Origin: Onthophagus taurus
Lineage: Eukaryota; Arthropoda; Insecta; Coleoptera; Scarabaeidae
DNA: 64,000 bases
Assembly (NCBI RefSeq): GCF_036711975.1
Contig: NC_091975.1
Coordinates: 3,970,501 to 4,034,500 of the forward strand
Direction of reading: 5' to 3'
In this document: one piece after another, positions 23,201 to 34,499 of the stretch
How positions within the stretch are numbered: the first letter of the stretch is position 1
Layout of the letters: every line of letters starts with the position of its first letter
Position numbers and translations under genes: made by a program
Notes under the pieces: model-generated
Seen by the model: the letters and a program-made list of their open reading frames with translations, nothing else
Database searches by the model: none
What the model was told of the DNA's origin: nothing

Positions 23201-24290
23201 TTGGTATAAATAATTAAATAAGGGTTGTTAAAGGAGAAGGGAAAATATATTTGCCCAGAAATTTCTAAATAATTATTTTTTAGCTTAATTTAGCAAATTA
23301 CAGAAAAAAATGTAATCAGAAAATATTTATATCCCGAGGTGATCTTACTTTTACTTGGGCTTTTAATAAAATTACTTTTGCCCCGTTTTTCCATTACACA
23401 TAGTGTCTTTTGCTGGAAGCGGTGATAATAGATTGTTTTGAAACATAATTGGGTCGCAAAGGAGGTAATAAAGTCGCAGAAAAGTGTGAATATTTGTTAG
23501 TGTAACACAAAACTTGTGCAACATTTTTTAATTTGTACGAAACTGCTCCACCCACCTGGAGCGAGACAAATGAAACTTTTAATTAAAATTGCGTGGCAAA
23601 CAGTGGCGTAGAATTGGTCCGAGGCTTTTAAGTTTTTCAGGAAACGCAACAACCCTGCACTCGACGTTAAGCGAAAGGAAAGCAACTCAAAGGGGAAACG
23701 ATTCACTAAAGTGTGTGGAAACGCGGTTGCGTTAACCGAAAACAACGAATATGTTCGGTATTAAATAGCAAATTCCGTTCGATCGGAACGTTGAAAAGCC
23801 GCGGGGTTTATTAAAAATTCCGCTAAACGTCTATCGCTTAGCTAGAATTCAAAATTGATGTCAACGTTTTAAGCGACAGCGTTCGATATTGAATTTGAAA
23901 ATACCCATGTTACATTTTACTATTTTCAGGTTTTTTTTTATATACCCAGGCAAGAGAAAAAGGCGAAAAAGCTTGAAATAAAATAATTAAGACGGAAATG
24001 GGGAAGCTTGTATTAAATATCACGACAGCTGAACTTCATTAAAATTCAAAAGGGGCGGAAAGCTTCGTGACCTTTTTTCAAAAGGTCAAACATTAGACCA
24101 TTTTAACTTCGTTTGCTCTTAAATTATTTGGTTAGCTGCTGTCATTTTTATCTTTGAACATTTTTACAATTTTTTTTTAATTTAAAATATTAAGGCTATA
24201 TTTTGCTCTTAATGTACTGCAGATTTTCATGATATATCTGTTACAGATGTTGATGCAACCTTTGTTACCATTTATGTTTCAGCTTCTATA
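20300..24290. other. intergenic; one exon-like block
   Basis: No recognised gene. A GC-richer open block at about 21390-21553 (plus strand) ends in a gtaagt donor match and is discussed as a possible exon or conserved element. Other patches, such as 22530-22860 and 23500-23870, have no recognisable product. Confidence 0.35.
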
Positions 24291-24297
24291 ATTAGCA

Positions 24298-24630
24298 ATG
24301 GTTCAGAAGTTATTAAATACGCTACCAGACCATGATAAGACCATGATGGAAGATCGGTCTCTTTTCACAAGCATTGATGTGGTCTATGCCAGTGGATAAA
24401 TCCAAGTCGTGCTTTTGACCAGTGGCCGTACCATTGGGATCAACCTCTCAGTGGCAGAAACGGATATCAGCGGGAAAGAAATTAAATGTCTAATTGTCGC
24501 AAAATCCTTTTACGTAAGCACCTACGATCACATGAGATTCTCCTCCATGATTAAATTTGGATTGATTGTTGGGTTGGGTAGGGTTTTGGGTGTGAATAAT
24601 TTTAAGAGTAACTTCGTTATATTATTTTAG
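24298..24630 (+). pseudogene. coding-like frame with an in-frame stop
   Basis: From ATG at 24298 the frame reads MVQKLLNTLPDHDKTMMEDR, then SLFTSIDVVYASG, a TAA, and without changing frame VLLTSGRTIGINLSVAETD and ISGKEIKCLIVAKSFYVST. The composition on both sides of the stop looks like real protein, then degrades into AT-rich low-quality sequence. I do not recognise the family. It may be a decayed gene, an exon whose boundary lies before the stop, or chance. Confidence 0.25.
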
Positions 24631-24639
24631 TCCCAAACA

Positions 24640-26200
24640 TCATATAGACAACCCAAATCACCGTTCGATATATGTCATTAAAATCAATACTTTAAAACAT
24701 TCTGTTATTTCTTTTATGATGTAGATTCAAGGGCAGAGAAAAATGTAAAGCAGATCAAAATGTTAGAATTGTATCAAAATAGATGAAGAACATTGAAGTT
24801 ATTAAGGTAAGTTAATTAATAGAGTAATTACTTTTTCCATGCTGATCATGCGTTAAAATACAAGAATCATCGATACCTCCAATTGCCATTGATACTCCGG
24901 TGGTAAATTAAAGACCCGTGTTAATTAATGCTCGTAATTAAGGAAAATTGAAAACTATGTGCACGGAAAATGTATTTCGTGTTCTGTGTCTAAATTCAGT
25001 TCCGATGCCTAATGGTTATAAAGCTTTGTTAATATTAAAGCGATAACTAATATTTTAATAGTCATAATCTTACAATAAATTGAATAACTACATTTATTTT
25101 ATTTTTTCTTTATACCTTTGGAGTATTCTTTAAAATATCTTTATGGTCATTTTTTTTCATATCATTTTCATAAGAACGAAAGTATCTGACCTTTGGGTAA
25201 AATTCAATCTGTCTGTATACAGCCAAAGGCTAGGAGATAGGGAAACAGTCCCGAAGGATCTCAAGGAACGTCATTCCCTTAAACGCGATGTATCCTTACA
25301 TACCCGCATATTTTATTCAATATGTATTTTGCGCTTCAAGTTTTCTCTGGGATCACAAGGAAATTGCTAGGTTTGATGGGAAATTTCTGGCTTTAAGGGT
25401 TGACCTAAATTTCCATTTTCCATTCGAATCATAAATCTTTGTAAAAGGAATGATAGATGTTTTTGTTTTTTTTTTCTTGCGAAAGTTGGGGAATATTTTT
25501 ACGTTAATCTCTATGACGTATCTTCATCAAAAGTCTGTGAGCGCATGAAAAATAACGTGTAAATATCTCGTATATTAAGGGGATATACGAGGAGTACTCG
25601 TGAAGGTGGGCACTGTATATTTATCTAGGAGGATAATTTATTCAGAAAATTCCCGCTGAAAAATTACCTTTCAGGGCGACTATTATTTTTCTACCCTATT
25701 TTTCTTTTCATAACCCTCGTATATTTCTATTTTCTCACCAAGTAAAAAGTATGAAAAGAGAAAACAACAAAACACATTTATTTTAGATTCGAACGTGTTT
25801 ACTTTATTTAGTTCCATAACTCAGTTTATGTACATTTTTAGTTTGGAAGTCTTTATTTTTTTAAAACTAGTTTAAGAGTAGATTTTCACATAAATCTTAC
25901 ATCGATTTCGTTCAGAAAGTTTTTAATCCTAAAAAATAAATTAACACGCGAAATTTATTAAGTATTAAAAAAAATGTTATTTATTTTTAATCACAGTGTA
26001 TGATATATATTTTTGTTCTTGAAGCGTTTCACAATGAGCATATTTCTTTTAAATCCTAGAGGTATTTTTATTATATAATTAAATAGGTATTTTTATTTTT
26101 AATAGTTTTGTGACATCACGACGAAATACTTACACTTTCACAGCTTGCGACGACTTCCTGGGCTCTAGGAAATCGTGGCGAAAGCTCAAAAATTGGAATG
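24640..26200. other. intergenic / 3' flank of the tyramine receptor gene
   Basis: AT-rich, no gene recognised. The part adjacent to 26279 will include the 3' UTR of the minus-strand receptor; I could not pick a single convincing poly(A) signal. Confidence 0.4.
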
Positions 26201-26278
26201 TACAAAGGTTTATTTACAAACTCTTTATTACTAGAATGTAAACGAATCGACTTTTTTTAATTTATTACATTTTAGATT

Positions 26279-27583
26279 TTAGCTTAATTTAAGCAACTTT
26301 TTGAAAGCTTTTCTAAAGTCCAAATTAAATATCGTATAAATTATTGGATTTAATGTAGAATTAATATAACCTAACCATGTTATGAATTGAGATAGTCTAG
26401 GAGATGGTTCGCATTTTTGACAAAATGCCACTATAACATACATTAAGAAAAATGGTAACCAACATATAACAAATACTCCCATTATGATACCAAGGGTTCT
26501 CGCCGCCCTTCTTTCTTTTGAAAGTGATATTCTTTGTTTTTCTTCGATGAATTGATAAACCATACCTGGCTTTTTAACTGGAGGAGGAGCAGTGGGCTGT
26601 TTATTTTGATTATTAATATAGAGAGCTTCTTTACAATCAGAAGTTGAAGGAATCGAATTTTTCCTTTGTGACCCAGAAGTATTTTCGGCATTATCAGTAA
26701 AAGAATCTTCATGAACCAACACCGGTTTCAAATAATTACCTTTTTCAACGTCCTTTTCCTTCTTTTTCTTCTTACTTTTCTTCCTCTTTTCCTTAAATTT
26801 CCCATTAACAGGCTTCTCTTCACCTCCCTCTTCATAATTAGTCTCACTACTAACAGACTCCCTATCATGATTTTTATTATAATTCGGTGCTGGGTTCTTC
26901 GTCACCAAAGCATTTAATTTACTAGCCCTCGCTCTTTCCCTTAACCTTCTTTTCGTTGCAATATAAATCTCAACATAAACAATTGTCATAATAAAAAGTG
27001 GGATAAAAAACGATCCCAATGAAGAATAAACCACGTAACCACACTCCTCCGTTAATTTGCAAATTTTCTTTACTTCAAAATCTTTCGGATCCCAATCGTT
27101 CCATCCCATTAATGGCGGAGAACTAATTAACAACGACAAAACCCATATGCCGAAAATCATCCACAAAACCCTCTTCAAAGTTCTCTTTTGAGCGTAATTA
27201 ATCGGATCCGTAATCGCCCAGAATCTGTCCAGAGCTATACCGCATAGATTCAATATCGAAGCGGTACAACACATGATGTCAGCGGTCAACCACATCTTGC
27301 ACACATGAATATCGAAAATCCAATTACCTATTATGAAGTAAGCGACGTTCAAGGGCATCACTAAAAGGGCTACGGTTAAATCTGCCACCGCTAAGGAAAC
27401 GATAAAGAAATTTTGAACTATTCGTAACGGTGGATGAGTAAAAACGCTGAGTATCACCAAGATATTTCCAACTATCGTTAAGATTATTATTAGGGAAAGA
27501 GTTAGTATTGTTATTATTGCTTCCCATTCTGGTACTGCTAATACACCGAGTGATGTCTCGTAACTTCCATTCGATTTGTTCAT
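26279..27583 (-). CDS. TAR1: type-1 tyramine/octopamine receptor (class A GPCR)
   Basis: Seven-transmembrane biogenic amine receptor, 434 residues, coding region in one exon. Sequences diagnostic of insect TAR1 (Oct-TyrR): [18 protein letters not shown] after TM3, [13 protein letters not shown] at the end of TM4, [20 protein letters not shown] in TM5, [20 protein letters not shown] before TM6. Key residues: N40 (TM1), D68 (TM2), D102 (TM3, amine contact), S187/S188/S191 (TM5), CWLPFF 374-379 (TM6), NPIIY 412-416 (TM7). The N-terminus has NKS and NGS glycosylation sites. The third intracellular loop (about 208-360) is long and lysine-rich, as in the family; the tail is short. In other insects it couples to Gi and lowers cAMP on tyramine. 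Oddity: the DRY motif is DRF (119-121). The 5' leader is spliced. Confidence 0.95.
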   Translation of the reverse strand: MNKSNGSYETSLGVLAVPEWEAIITILTLSLIIILTIVGNILVILSVFTHPPLRIVQNFFIVSLAVADLTVALLVMPLNVAYFIIGNWIFDIHVCKMWLTADIMCCTASILNLCGIALDRFWAITDPINYAQKRTLKRVLWMIFGIWVLSLLISSPPLMGWNDWDPKDFEVKKICKLTEECGYVVYSSLGSFFIPLFIMTIVYVEIYIATKRRLRERARASKLNALVTKNPAPNYNKNHDRESVSSETNYEEGGEEKPVNGKFKEKRKKSKKKKKEKDVEKGNYLKPVLVHEDSFTDNAENTSGSQRKNSIPSTSDCKEALYINNQNKQPTAPPPVKKPGMVYQFIEEKQRISLSKERRAARTLGIIMGVFVICWLPFFLMYVIVAFCQKCEPSPRLSQFITWLGYINSTLNPIIYTIFNLDFRKAFKKLLKLS

Positions 27584-27607
27584 TTTCGATGATGAGTTGG
27601 GTGATGG

Positions 27608-27613
27608 TTACAT
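27608..27613 (-). promoter_or_regulatory. start-stop upstream ORF in the TAR1 leader
   Basis: Minus strand reads CTGTATGTAACC: an ATG followed directly by TAA, 25 nt before the receptor start codon and within the exon that carries it. Start-stop elements are known to hold ribosomes and reduce downstream initiation; whether this one does so is not shown. Confidence 0.5.
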
Positions 27614-27626
27614 ACAGGTTTCAATA

Positions 27627-27629
27627 TCT
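27627..27629 (-). other. 3' splice site before the TAR1 coding exon
   Basis: Minus strand reads tttgttacag|ATATTG, so the coding exon probably begins at 27627, 44 nt upstream of the start codon. This pairs with the donor of the candidate leader exon at 30360-30441, giving a 2.7-kb intron. Confidence 0.55.
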
Positions 27630-27639
27630 GTAACAAAGA

Positions 27640-29680
27640 AATAAATATTATTAATATTTTCGCCTTAAACTTTTCCAGGAGGAGTGGATGTGAAATACAG
27701 TGTGTACTGGCTTCATCTTCACTGGAATAATCCATTGCTATGAAAACTTGGAGTGTTTTATATCAAGATATTGAGGCAGATATTATAAAATTAATCAATT
27801 ATTTCTATCCGTTTCAACTTCAATTATCACTTGATAGTGTTAATCAGATTTCCATTGTAATTGGATAGTTCAGTTAAGAATGAAAACATCGTTCGTGAAA
27901 CTTGGTTGGGTTCTTAAAGCGAGTACTTTTGACATAAATTTCCTTCAACGTGAAGTAGAGCAGGCACTCAGTGGATAATATCAATTACCTGGGAATATTT
28001 TAAAGTGGTGTACGGCTTCGGGAACCATAATTAAAATTAACGAGGGCTACCGCAATATCGGACCAGGATCCTGCCGATCCAGTATCAGTCCTGGGATGCA
28101 CTCAACGCTAAATGGAAACAAATGAGCATCGTGGCGCAATTTCCTTCATAGGGATCGGTTTAGAACGGAGCGCGAGATCGTTCACCTCGGACGTTAACGC
28201 GATTAAAATTGCGCGAGACTGGGTTCCGGGTACGATAATTAAAAGTAATCTCTGTTATAAATAGATGTTTCCAGAATCGCTTGTTGGGAAGTGTTATGCT
28301 TTAGTGGTAACGTAAATTTTGGTTGATTTAAGAGAGAAGCGACACTTATAGTGCAATAACAGCAAAAACGTTTGGAACTCTGAACGGATTTAAACTTTCT
28401 GGGAGTGAAATGGTAATAGCTGCACATGCTTAACATTTCAGTGTCCTTTATATTTCATATTCCTCTCGAATCGTTATGTTTCAGTTCTATTATGTACTTT
28501 AATTCAATAAATTATCTTTATTAATTAACAGAGTTAATTGAAATGGTGAGGTTATTGTTGAAACTCCCATCTTAATTCACCACGATAACGAAGTTGAAAA
28601 TCCAGAGATTTCAGATCCGGACCAAACTTTGTTTCGCAATTAAGCCGAGTCCAGGTCAAAAGTGTGCACGTAAACATAAACTTTTAAACGCAGCAAATTC
28701 CGTTGGTTTCCTCCACGGCTACGCGCTCGTAATTGGGTAATTTGGTTACGGTGTTGCGGCAAAAACGTTAATATTGACGCCCAAAATTACGTACTAGAAA
28801 ATTTACACAATCAGAATAGTTCGACAACAAACAACCACGAATTATAATACTTCTATACGAACTGTATGTTTGATGTTACCGAGGCACGTTTCCTATCACG
28901 AAACTACGTGATCATATAATCCTGCATTACGAGCATGTGATCTTGCAATAGGCGAATTCTGCTGACTGATTCAGCAGCTAACATTCAACCCCTATTGAAA
29001 GCAAATAATCCCTGTTAGTTTCGTGCAAATATCCTACTCCTAGAATTCACTATATGTTACCGTTAATTATTAAAATTTCCTCATGAATTAATAGTTTATT
29101 ACGATAATGGGAACGTGTTTAAATAGAAATTACGAATATTACGTATGAAGTATTTACACGAATTGGAGTAGCCAAACTACATTGTGTTATGAATCTGTTA
29201 TAACTTGTAAATGTGTGGTTTTTGTGGCCTCTACACCACGCAATTCATTTACTTAAATGTTTAACATTGCTACTAACACAGCGTCTTTAGACAGTTTAGT
29301 GTAAAACACAAATTCTCTCTGCATTTCCATATATCTCCTCCTGCATTTGCGTTTATATAGTTTCGAGGATAAACAACTCAAGTTCGTTTGTAGGATGATG
29401 TTAATCAACAATCGACATCAAATTAATTAATAGTAAACTTAACTTGGAAAGGAGAATAACAAATATGAAGTAAATTGGCAATTTTTATTTCATTTGTTTT
29501 TACATCGATCCCAATTATGAGTTTTATCCAATTTACCAATTTATATATATTCTATTTCCCCAAATTCAGATATTATCTCTTAGGATCTTACTGGAATAGC
29601 TTAGAATAAAAATTTCGACTAAAAATGATTCATAACTTGTTACGGGTTGAATAACGACGTAGTCGTCCAAAAAGCTTTAC
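27640..29680. other. probable TAR1 leader intron
   Basis: No gene recognised. GC-richer patches near 28020-28230 and 28610-28800 could be regulatory elements. The rest is AT-rich. Confidence 0.35.
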
Positions 29681-29687
29681 TTTACTT

Positions 29688-30054
29688 TTAATTTTTGACA
29701 AAACACTTGTACTCTTTACTTTGAGCACCGTCTGATTCATCACAAGCTTTTTCTTCTTCGTAGACAAGATGACCACCTGTGGTGAGACTTTCCAATATTT
29801 ACAGAAAAATCATAGTACTTGGGATAGGATTGAGATTATGACATAAAAGCCCGATTTAAAAACCATCTCATTAAAGACCTTAAAAACCTTGTACCACCTA
29901 TAATAAAGGGGAAATAACTCATCTGTCTTCTTCATCTCTGGGTAAAGAACAGGTGTAGACCAAATCGGCTGAGAGTTGACAAAATGGGGTGTAGCCTGTG
30001 TCAAGATCAGCAGAGAAAAAGGAAAGATTATTCGGAAAATGAAGTAAAGGTTTT
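29688..30054 (-). CDS. candidate small secreted protein, spliced, partial
   Basis: Minus strand: a good acceptor (ttttttgttctaag at about 30055) opens a frame reading LYFIFRIIFPFSLLILTQA, which is signal-peptide-like, then TPHFVNSQPIWSTPVLYPEM and KKTDELFPLYY. A possible donor (TATAG|GTGGTA) would lead through a short intron to LTTGGHLVYEEEKACDESD, ending CFVKN and a stop at 29688. No start codon is seen in the frame, so a first exon must lie upstream. I do not recognise the family. It sits inside the presumed TAR1 leader intron on the same strand. The model is tentative and the splice sites are not strong. Confidence 0.25.
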
Positions 30055-30359
30055 CTTAGAACAAAAAATTAAATCATCAGAAAGATAAAAAAAAATAACT
30101 TAATTAGAATTTATTTAAACCCTATTGTTAACCCTACTATCCTCTCTAAACAACAATATCCTTTTCAAATAGGACCTATTTATTCAGTTACTATGTCAAC
30201 CTATTATTACAGTATGCATTGTCCACAGGAATTCGAGTAAATTTGAAACATATTCCCAAACAAACTTTAGAGACTATTTAATTTTAACCAACCTCGCTTC
30301 AATTTACTCTGTTATTTCGTTTACGAACACTGTTAACAAAGAATTTAATCACTACTTAC

Positions 30360-30441
30360 TTGAATTTTGTTTTGGGTTGTTTCAATTAACATCTGGACCT
30401 TTGAAGATTAAGTGTTTCGATGATTGGAACGAATCCATTTC
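30360..30441 (-). other. candidate 5' UTR exon of the TAR1 gene with an upstream ORF
   Basis: On the minus strand, tctttctatttcag| precedes and |gtaagtag follows an 82-bp segment, both near-consensus splice sites. It encodes a complete 18-codon upstream ORF, MDSFQSSKHLIFKGPDVN (30438-30382). No protein domain is visible. It is the nearest upstream exon-like segment on the receptor's strand, so I assign it to the TAR1 leader; a separate transcript is possible. Confidence 0.5.
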
Positions 30442-30449
30442 CTGAAATA

Positions 30450-33100
30450 GAAAGAGAGGATTAATTCAATTATATTTAGTTTTTGAATCTATTCAATCCT
30501 ATTGGTGTTATTTTGGTGAATCCTTCTCGCGTTAATTGCCTTTAAAACGTTCGGGAAATGCGTTTAAATTTAGAGTTTCTAAAGTGTGGAAACCGCCGCC
30601 GGGTAAATAGACGGAGTTTTCGCGCGTTTTACCCAATTTAGCGCGAATTAAAACGGGCTTAATGGCATTTAGAAAGCCGTTTTTCGGACCTATCTTCTCT
30701 CAAAAGCGGACATTTGCCGTTTTAAAAGAGAGAGAAACCTCTAGTTAGTGTGTAATATATTTTGGAAAAACAAATAACCTCTTTGTTCGCTGTATGGTTA
30801 TTTTGACGTCGGTAAATTTAACTTTTTTTCTTTAAAAAGAGTACCAGATCTCGTCTTTATTCGTGTAGAGTCTTTTGTTCGTTTCGTTGATAGCCCTTAT
30901 ATTTGTTTTAACGAAACAGGAGCTCGTTATTTTATGGAACAAGAAAATAGGGGGTTTTTAACATTAAAAAGGCCTCATTAACGCTCTTAAATTTTCTTAT
31001 TGATTATTTTATTATTAAATCAATAAAATCAAATAACGAGTTGTAGATAAAAAAGAGCATCTTTATAGGCATTAAATGGAAGCAATTTGTACGAGAGTTC
31101 TTCTTCCAACTGAACACGTTTATTTCGTTTTTTTAGCTATTTCAAACGCGATGATGTCTTTCCAGTCACGTTCTACAGTGACAAACTTGTAGTGTAGTCA
31201 GAAACATCTCGACAACGTGTCTGGGGGAGATATTCTTTAGATTCTCTCTCGCAATCGGAAGTTAAACGTTCAGATTTCGCCTTCGAAACGAATGATTCAA
31301 TTTTAATCCACTTGGATAAACTTTTAAAACTTGCATTAGATGGCATTAAAATGTCGTTGCAACGCGAACGTTTCAAAACTATTGAAAAATGTTTTCCTCT
31401 TTCTTATTCCATTTAAAAAAGTTTCTTTTTTCATTATTTGCATCTAAAAGTTTTAAGATTCGTTCTGAAAACTAAACTGATGCAGTTATCAATTTAGATT
31501 TGCTCTTTCGATCATCAATCATTTTCGAAGCGTGGACACAGGATGACATAGAAGCGGTTCTCTATTGATTTGCCATTAATACAGAGCTTATGGGGTTATA
31601 AATTGAGATCGTTTGCAATTTTTAACTGCAACTACAATCTAAAAAGCGTTTTGAAACAATTTTGTTGCATTGAGTCCTTTAGAGACGTCTAAACGTCTTG
31701 TGAGTATTAACAAATTTTGAACCCAGGTGAAATTTGTTTGAGGAAAAACCGCATTAGAAGCACGTTTCCATCGCGTTTCATGTAAATACATGCCTCTGGA
31801 TTTGGATACGTAGCACCTGCCAACGAAGGATTAACACTGTTTACAGCGACATAAAAGCGTCACCAACACCATGCTGGTAGTCGCATAACTAATCCAGACT
31901 CGAATGGTTCAAAGGAGGAGAGCTTAATTGCCGACGGCATTTGCAAGCTGTTGTTGTTGTTTTGGGATTCGAAATTTGAAAGCGTATTTGTAGACTATTA
32001 GGTGTTCGTGGTATTGTTTATTATCGGGATCCAATATTAAACAAAAAAAATAAACTTGCAAAATATCGGTTCCGCTAAAAATAAAAATAGAAAAACAAAT
32101 ATTTTTTTTGTTTAAATATTCTAGTTTCGTAACATTTTAAAATTTTTTACCCATTTTCAGTTGTTTTATTGTTGCAAGTAAACCATTACTCAAGTAATTA
32201 AGTATCTCAGGATTTAATGAGTCGTTAAACTGGCCAGATGTGGAAGTGCCTAACCTACTAATGTGTATTTATCTTTATTAAGGGTTGCAGGTGAACAAAA
32301 GCCTTGGCAATATCATACTTGACTTAAAGACTTAGTTTCTGAGAAACTGTGGGAGAACGCAAGCTGGAAGATTTAATGGAAGTTATCTCGCCTCATAACT
32401 CCTTTAATTAACTCCACTACGAAGTAACTTTGCGCAAAATCTGTTTAACGATAATTAATTGATCGATCATCATTTTTTCAGACAAATCTTTCATTCCTAG
32501 TTACAAACGGATTTTTTTATGAAATAGTTCAACTTTCAATGTACAAAAGGGGATTATACCAGTTACCGCATGAATTAACAATAGGTTTCAATACATTTCA
32601 ATGGCTCGTTTAGTTTTGAATGAACACGAAAGATTTTTTCTAAATTTTTTTTAATTAACGCTAGCATTTACAAGAACTAAAAAACTGCTCAAGTTGAAAT
32701 AGAGTTTTACTTTATTCGACTAAGAATTCGTTCGACCTTACTACTAGTAAACTTTTGCATAAAAGTTACCTCGAACAGAAAATGGAGGGATTTCAAACTA
32801 CACTGCTCTCTTTGACACTGAAACGGGTCAATTGCAGGAAGTTCGCGTCATAAATTTGTTCTTTTTCCTTTACGACTTGCAAAATCCCACTGACATTTTT
32901 TGCCACTAGAAAGAAACGAATTGAAAGGCGAAAAATATTATTATATTGGATTTAGTGAAAATAATTTAGTCACATATTAAGATCGAGGACTACATTCAAA
33001 TTAATTAAGTTCATAATATATCATATTAAGGTCATAAATATCTGTAGACAAACACTTTTCTAAATGATGTAGCAGAACACATCTTGTTAATGATGACACA
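30450..33100. other. intergenic or leader intron
   Basis: AT-rich, with GC-richer spots (30590-30690, 31740-31930). No gene, RNA gene or mobile element recognised. Confidence 0.4.
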
Positions 33101-33116
33101 ACCATATTCTCTTTAA

Positions 33117-33430
33117 TAAATCGTATCTCAAGAACGAATTGAGATACCATCATGAAATACAGAACATTTTAAAGCAAATTTAATGAAGATTTAATGTACC
33201 ATAAATAATTTCTCATTTTCCATAAACATCGTAGTTATGATTTTTTAAATCCAACTCTGTTTGATTATTATAGATTAATATATAAAATTTAAGAAATCGT
33301 ATCTCAAGATCGAATTGAGGTAGCAACATGAAATAAAGAACATTTTAAAGCAAATTTAATGTAGATTTAACATATCATAAAGAATTTCTTATTTTCCATA
33401 ATCATTGTAGTTATGATTTTTTAAAGCTGT
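33117..33430. repeat. tandem duplication, 176-bp unit
   Basis: Two adjacent copies beginning tcgtatctcaagaacgaatt (33121) and tcgtatctcaagatcgaatt (33297), both running to 'gtagttatgattttttaaa'. Identity is high over about 130 bp, with a variable AT-rich end. Confidence 0.85.
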
Positions 33431-33770
33431 GAACAAATCTTTCATGATGAATAATTTTTTGCTTCGATATCTTAAACACTGCTTATCGACCTAATAGTTC
33501 ACATTATACATGATGTAAATTAAAAAAAGATTACTCGTTTATTTTATATCTATGTAGTTGCAAGTAATTTTATTGCTTATATTAAAGGACACTAAAGGAG
33601 CTAGTAAAACTTGGCAATTATAAAATGAAATTTTACCAACTTCCGAAAAATTTCAGCAAGTTTTAATGCAATTTCTTTTGAACTTGTTAAAACAAGTTAT
33701 CCCCTCAAGATAAAAAACGGGATTCTATTGAATTAAGACCCTGCGTGCTTTCAGATGGAAATGATTTTCG

Positions 33771-33776
33771 TTTATT
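33771..33776 (-). terminator. possible poly(A) signal of the pacifastin-like gene
   Basis: AATAAA on the minus strand about 200 nt past the stop codon at 33975; the closest perfect hexamer I see. Confidence 0.3.
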
Positions 33777-33974
33777 ACGCTGTGTAAATACATGAAATCG
33801 ATTTTTGTAGTTGATAAGTCTTTAATAGGATTTTGTGGAATTCCTATTAACTCCTCATCGCCTGATCTTACACCGACGTTGCAGCGAATTATAACGAAAT
33901 GGGATTTGTTCAACAGGGCGAGTTAATGAACCTATTCTAAACTAGATCTAGCACGATGCAATCTAAGATGCCTT

Positions 33975-34434
33975 TCAGATATCGTTGTAAGGATTTTGGT
34001 TCACTGGGCATGTGCGAATTTGACAATCCATCTCTGTCTGATCTTCATTGCAGCTACATAATTCACAATTTGATGGATTTTCAATGTTATAATCTAAATT
34101 TAAACATTGATCTAATGGTTCCCTAAAAATATATAATTAAAATTTCTGTTTTTGAATCAAAATTTACCAGTTTACAAGTGTTTTTCCATCATTTTTTCCG
34201 ATGATGTACATTGATTTTTATTACAAATCATAAAAGCTCTTATCCCATTTTTTGGACATGTACATTTACGATTACACGTTTTATATATTGTGCTGAAAGG
34301 AACGCATTGGATGTCGTTTATTTCCTAAAAATGATATCTAAGAAACGACTGTTACAAAAACAATTTACCTCTAAAACCCCTTCAAGACTTGATATGAAGT
34401 AAAACAAAACTGCTATTTTAATCAACAAATTCAT
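33975..34434 (-). CDS. pacifastin-like 12-cysteine secreted protein, 3 exons
   Basis: Exons 34434-34369, 34324-34176 and 34122-33975, introns 44 and 53 bp with GT-AG ends, join to 120 residues. The signal peptide is MNLLIKIAVLFYFISSLEG. Two six-cysteine modules follow, roughly one per exon. Module 1: C-x9-CNRKCTCPKNG-x6-C-x4-C. Module 2: C-x12-CELCSC-x8-C-x4-C. Insect pacifastin domains follow C-x(9-12)-CNxCxC-x(2-3)-G-x(3-6)-CT-x(3-4)-C, so module 1 fits with one extra residue between cysteines 2 and 3, and module 2 keeps the cysteine spacing but lacks the N and G. Pacifastin proteins inhibit serine proteases in haemolymph and limit prophenoloxidase activation; here that role is an inference. 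The in-frame stop after module 1 is avoided by the donor at 34175. Confidence 0.65.
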
Positions 34435-34469
34435 TTTTCTTTATCATAAAATACGAAAATAAATTTCGT

Positions 34470-34478
34470 CTTTATATT
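34470..34478 (-). promoter_or_regulatory. possible TATA box of the pacifastin-like gene
   Basis: Minus strand reads TAAATATAAAG about 40 nt upstream of the start codon. The surrounding DNA is AT-rich, so chance occurrence is likely enough to keep confidence low. Confidence 0.3.
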
Positions 34479-34499
34479 TAATATCTTATTGTTTTGTTA

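Noticed and set aside
34141-34180. Stop after module 1 of the pacifastin-like gene, suggesting a one-module protein
   Set aside because: A donor (CACTT|GTAAAC) just before the stop joins in frame to a second cysteine module with a good acceptor; the two-module model is better, though the shorter isoform is not excluded.
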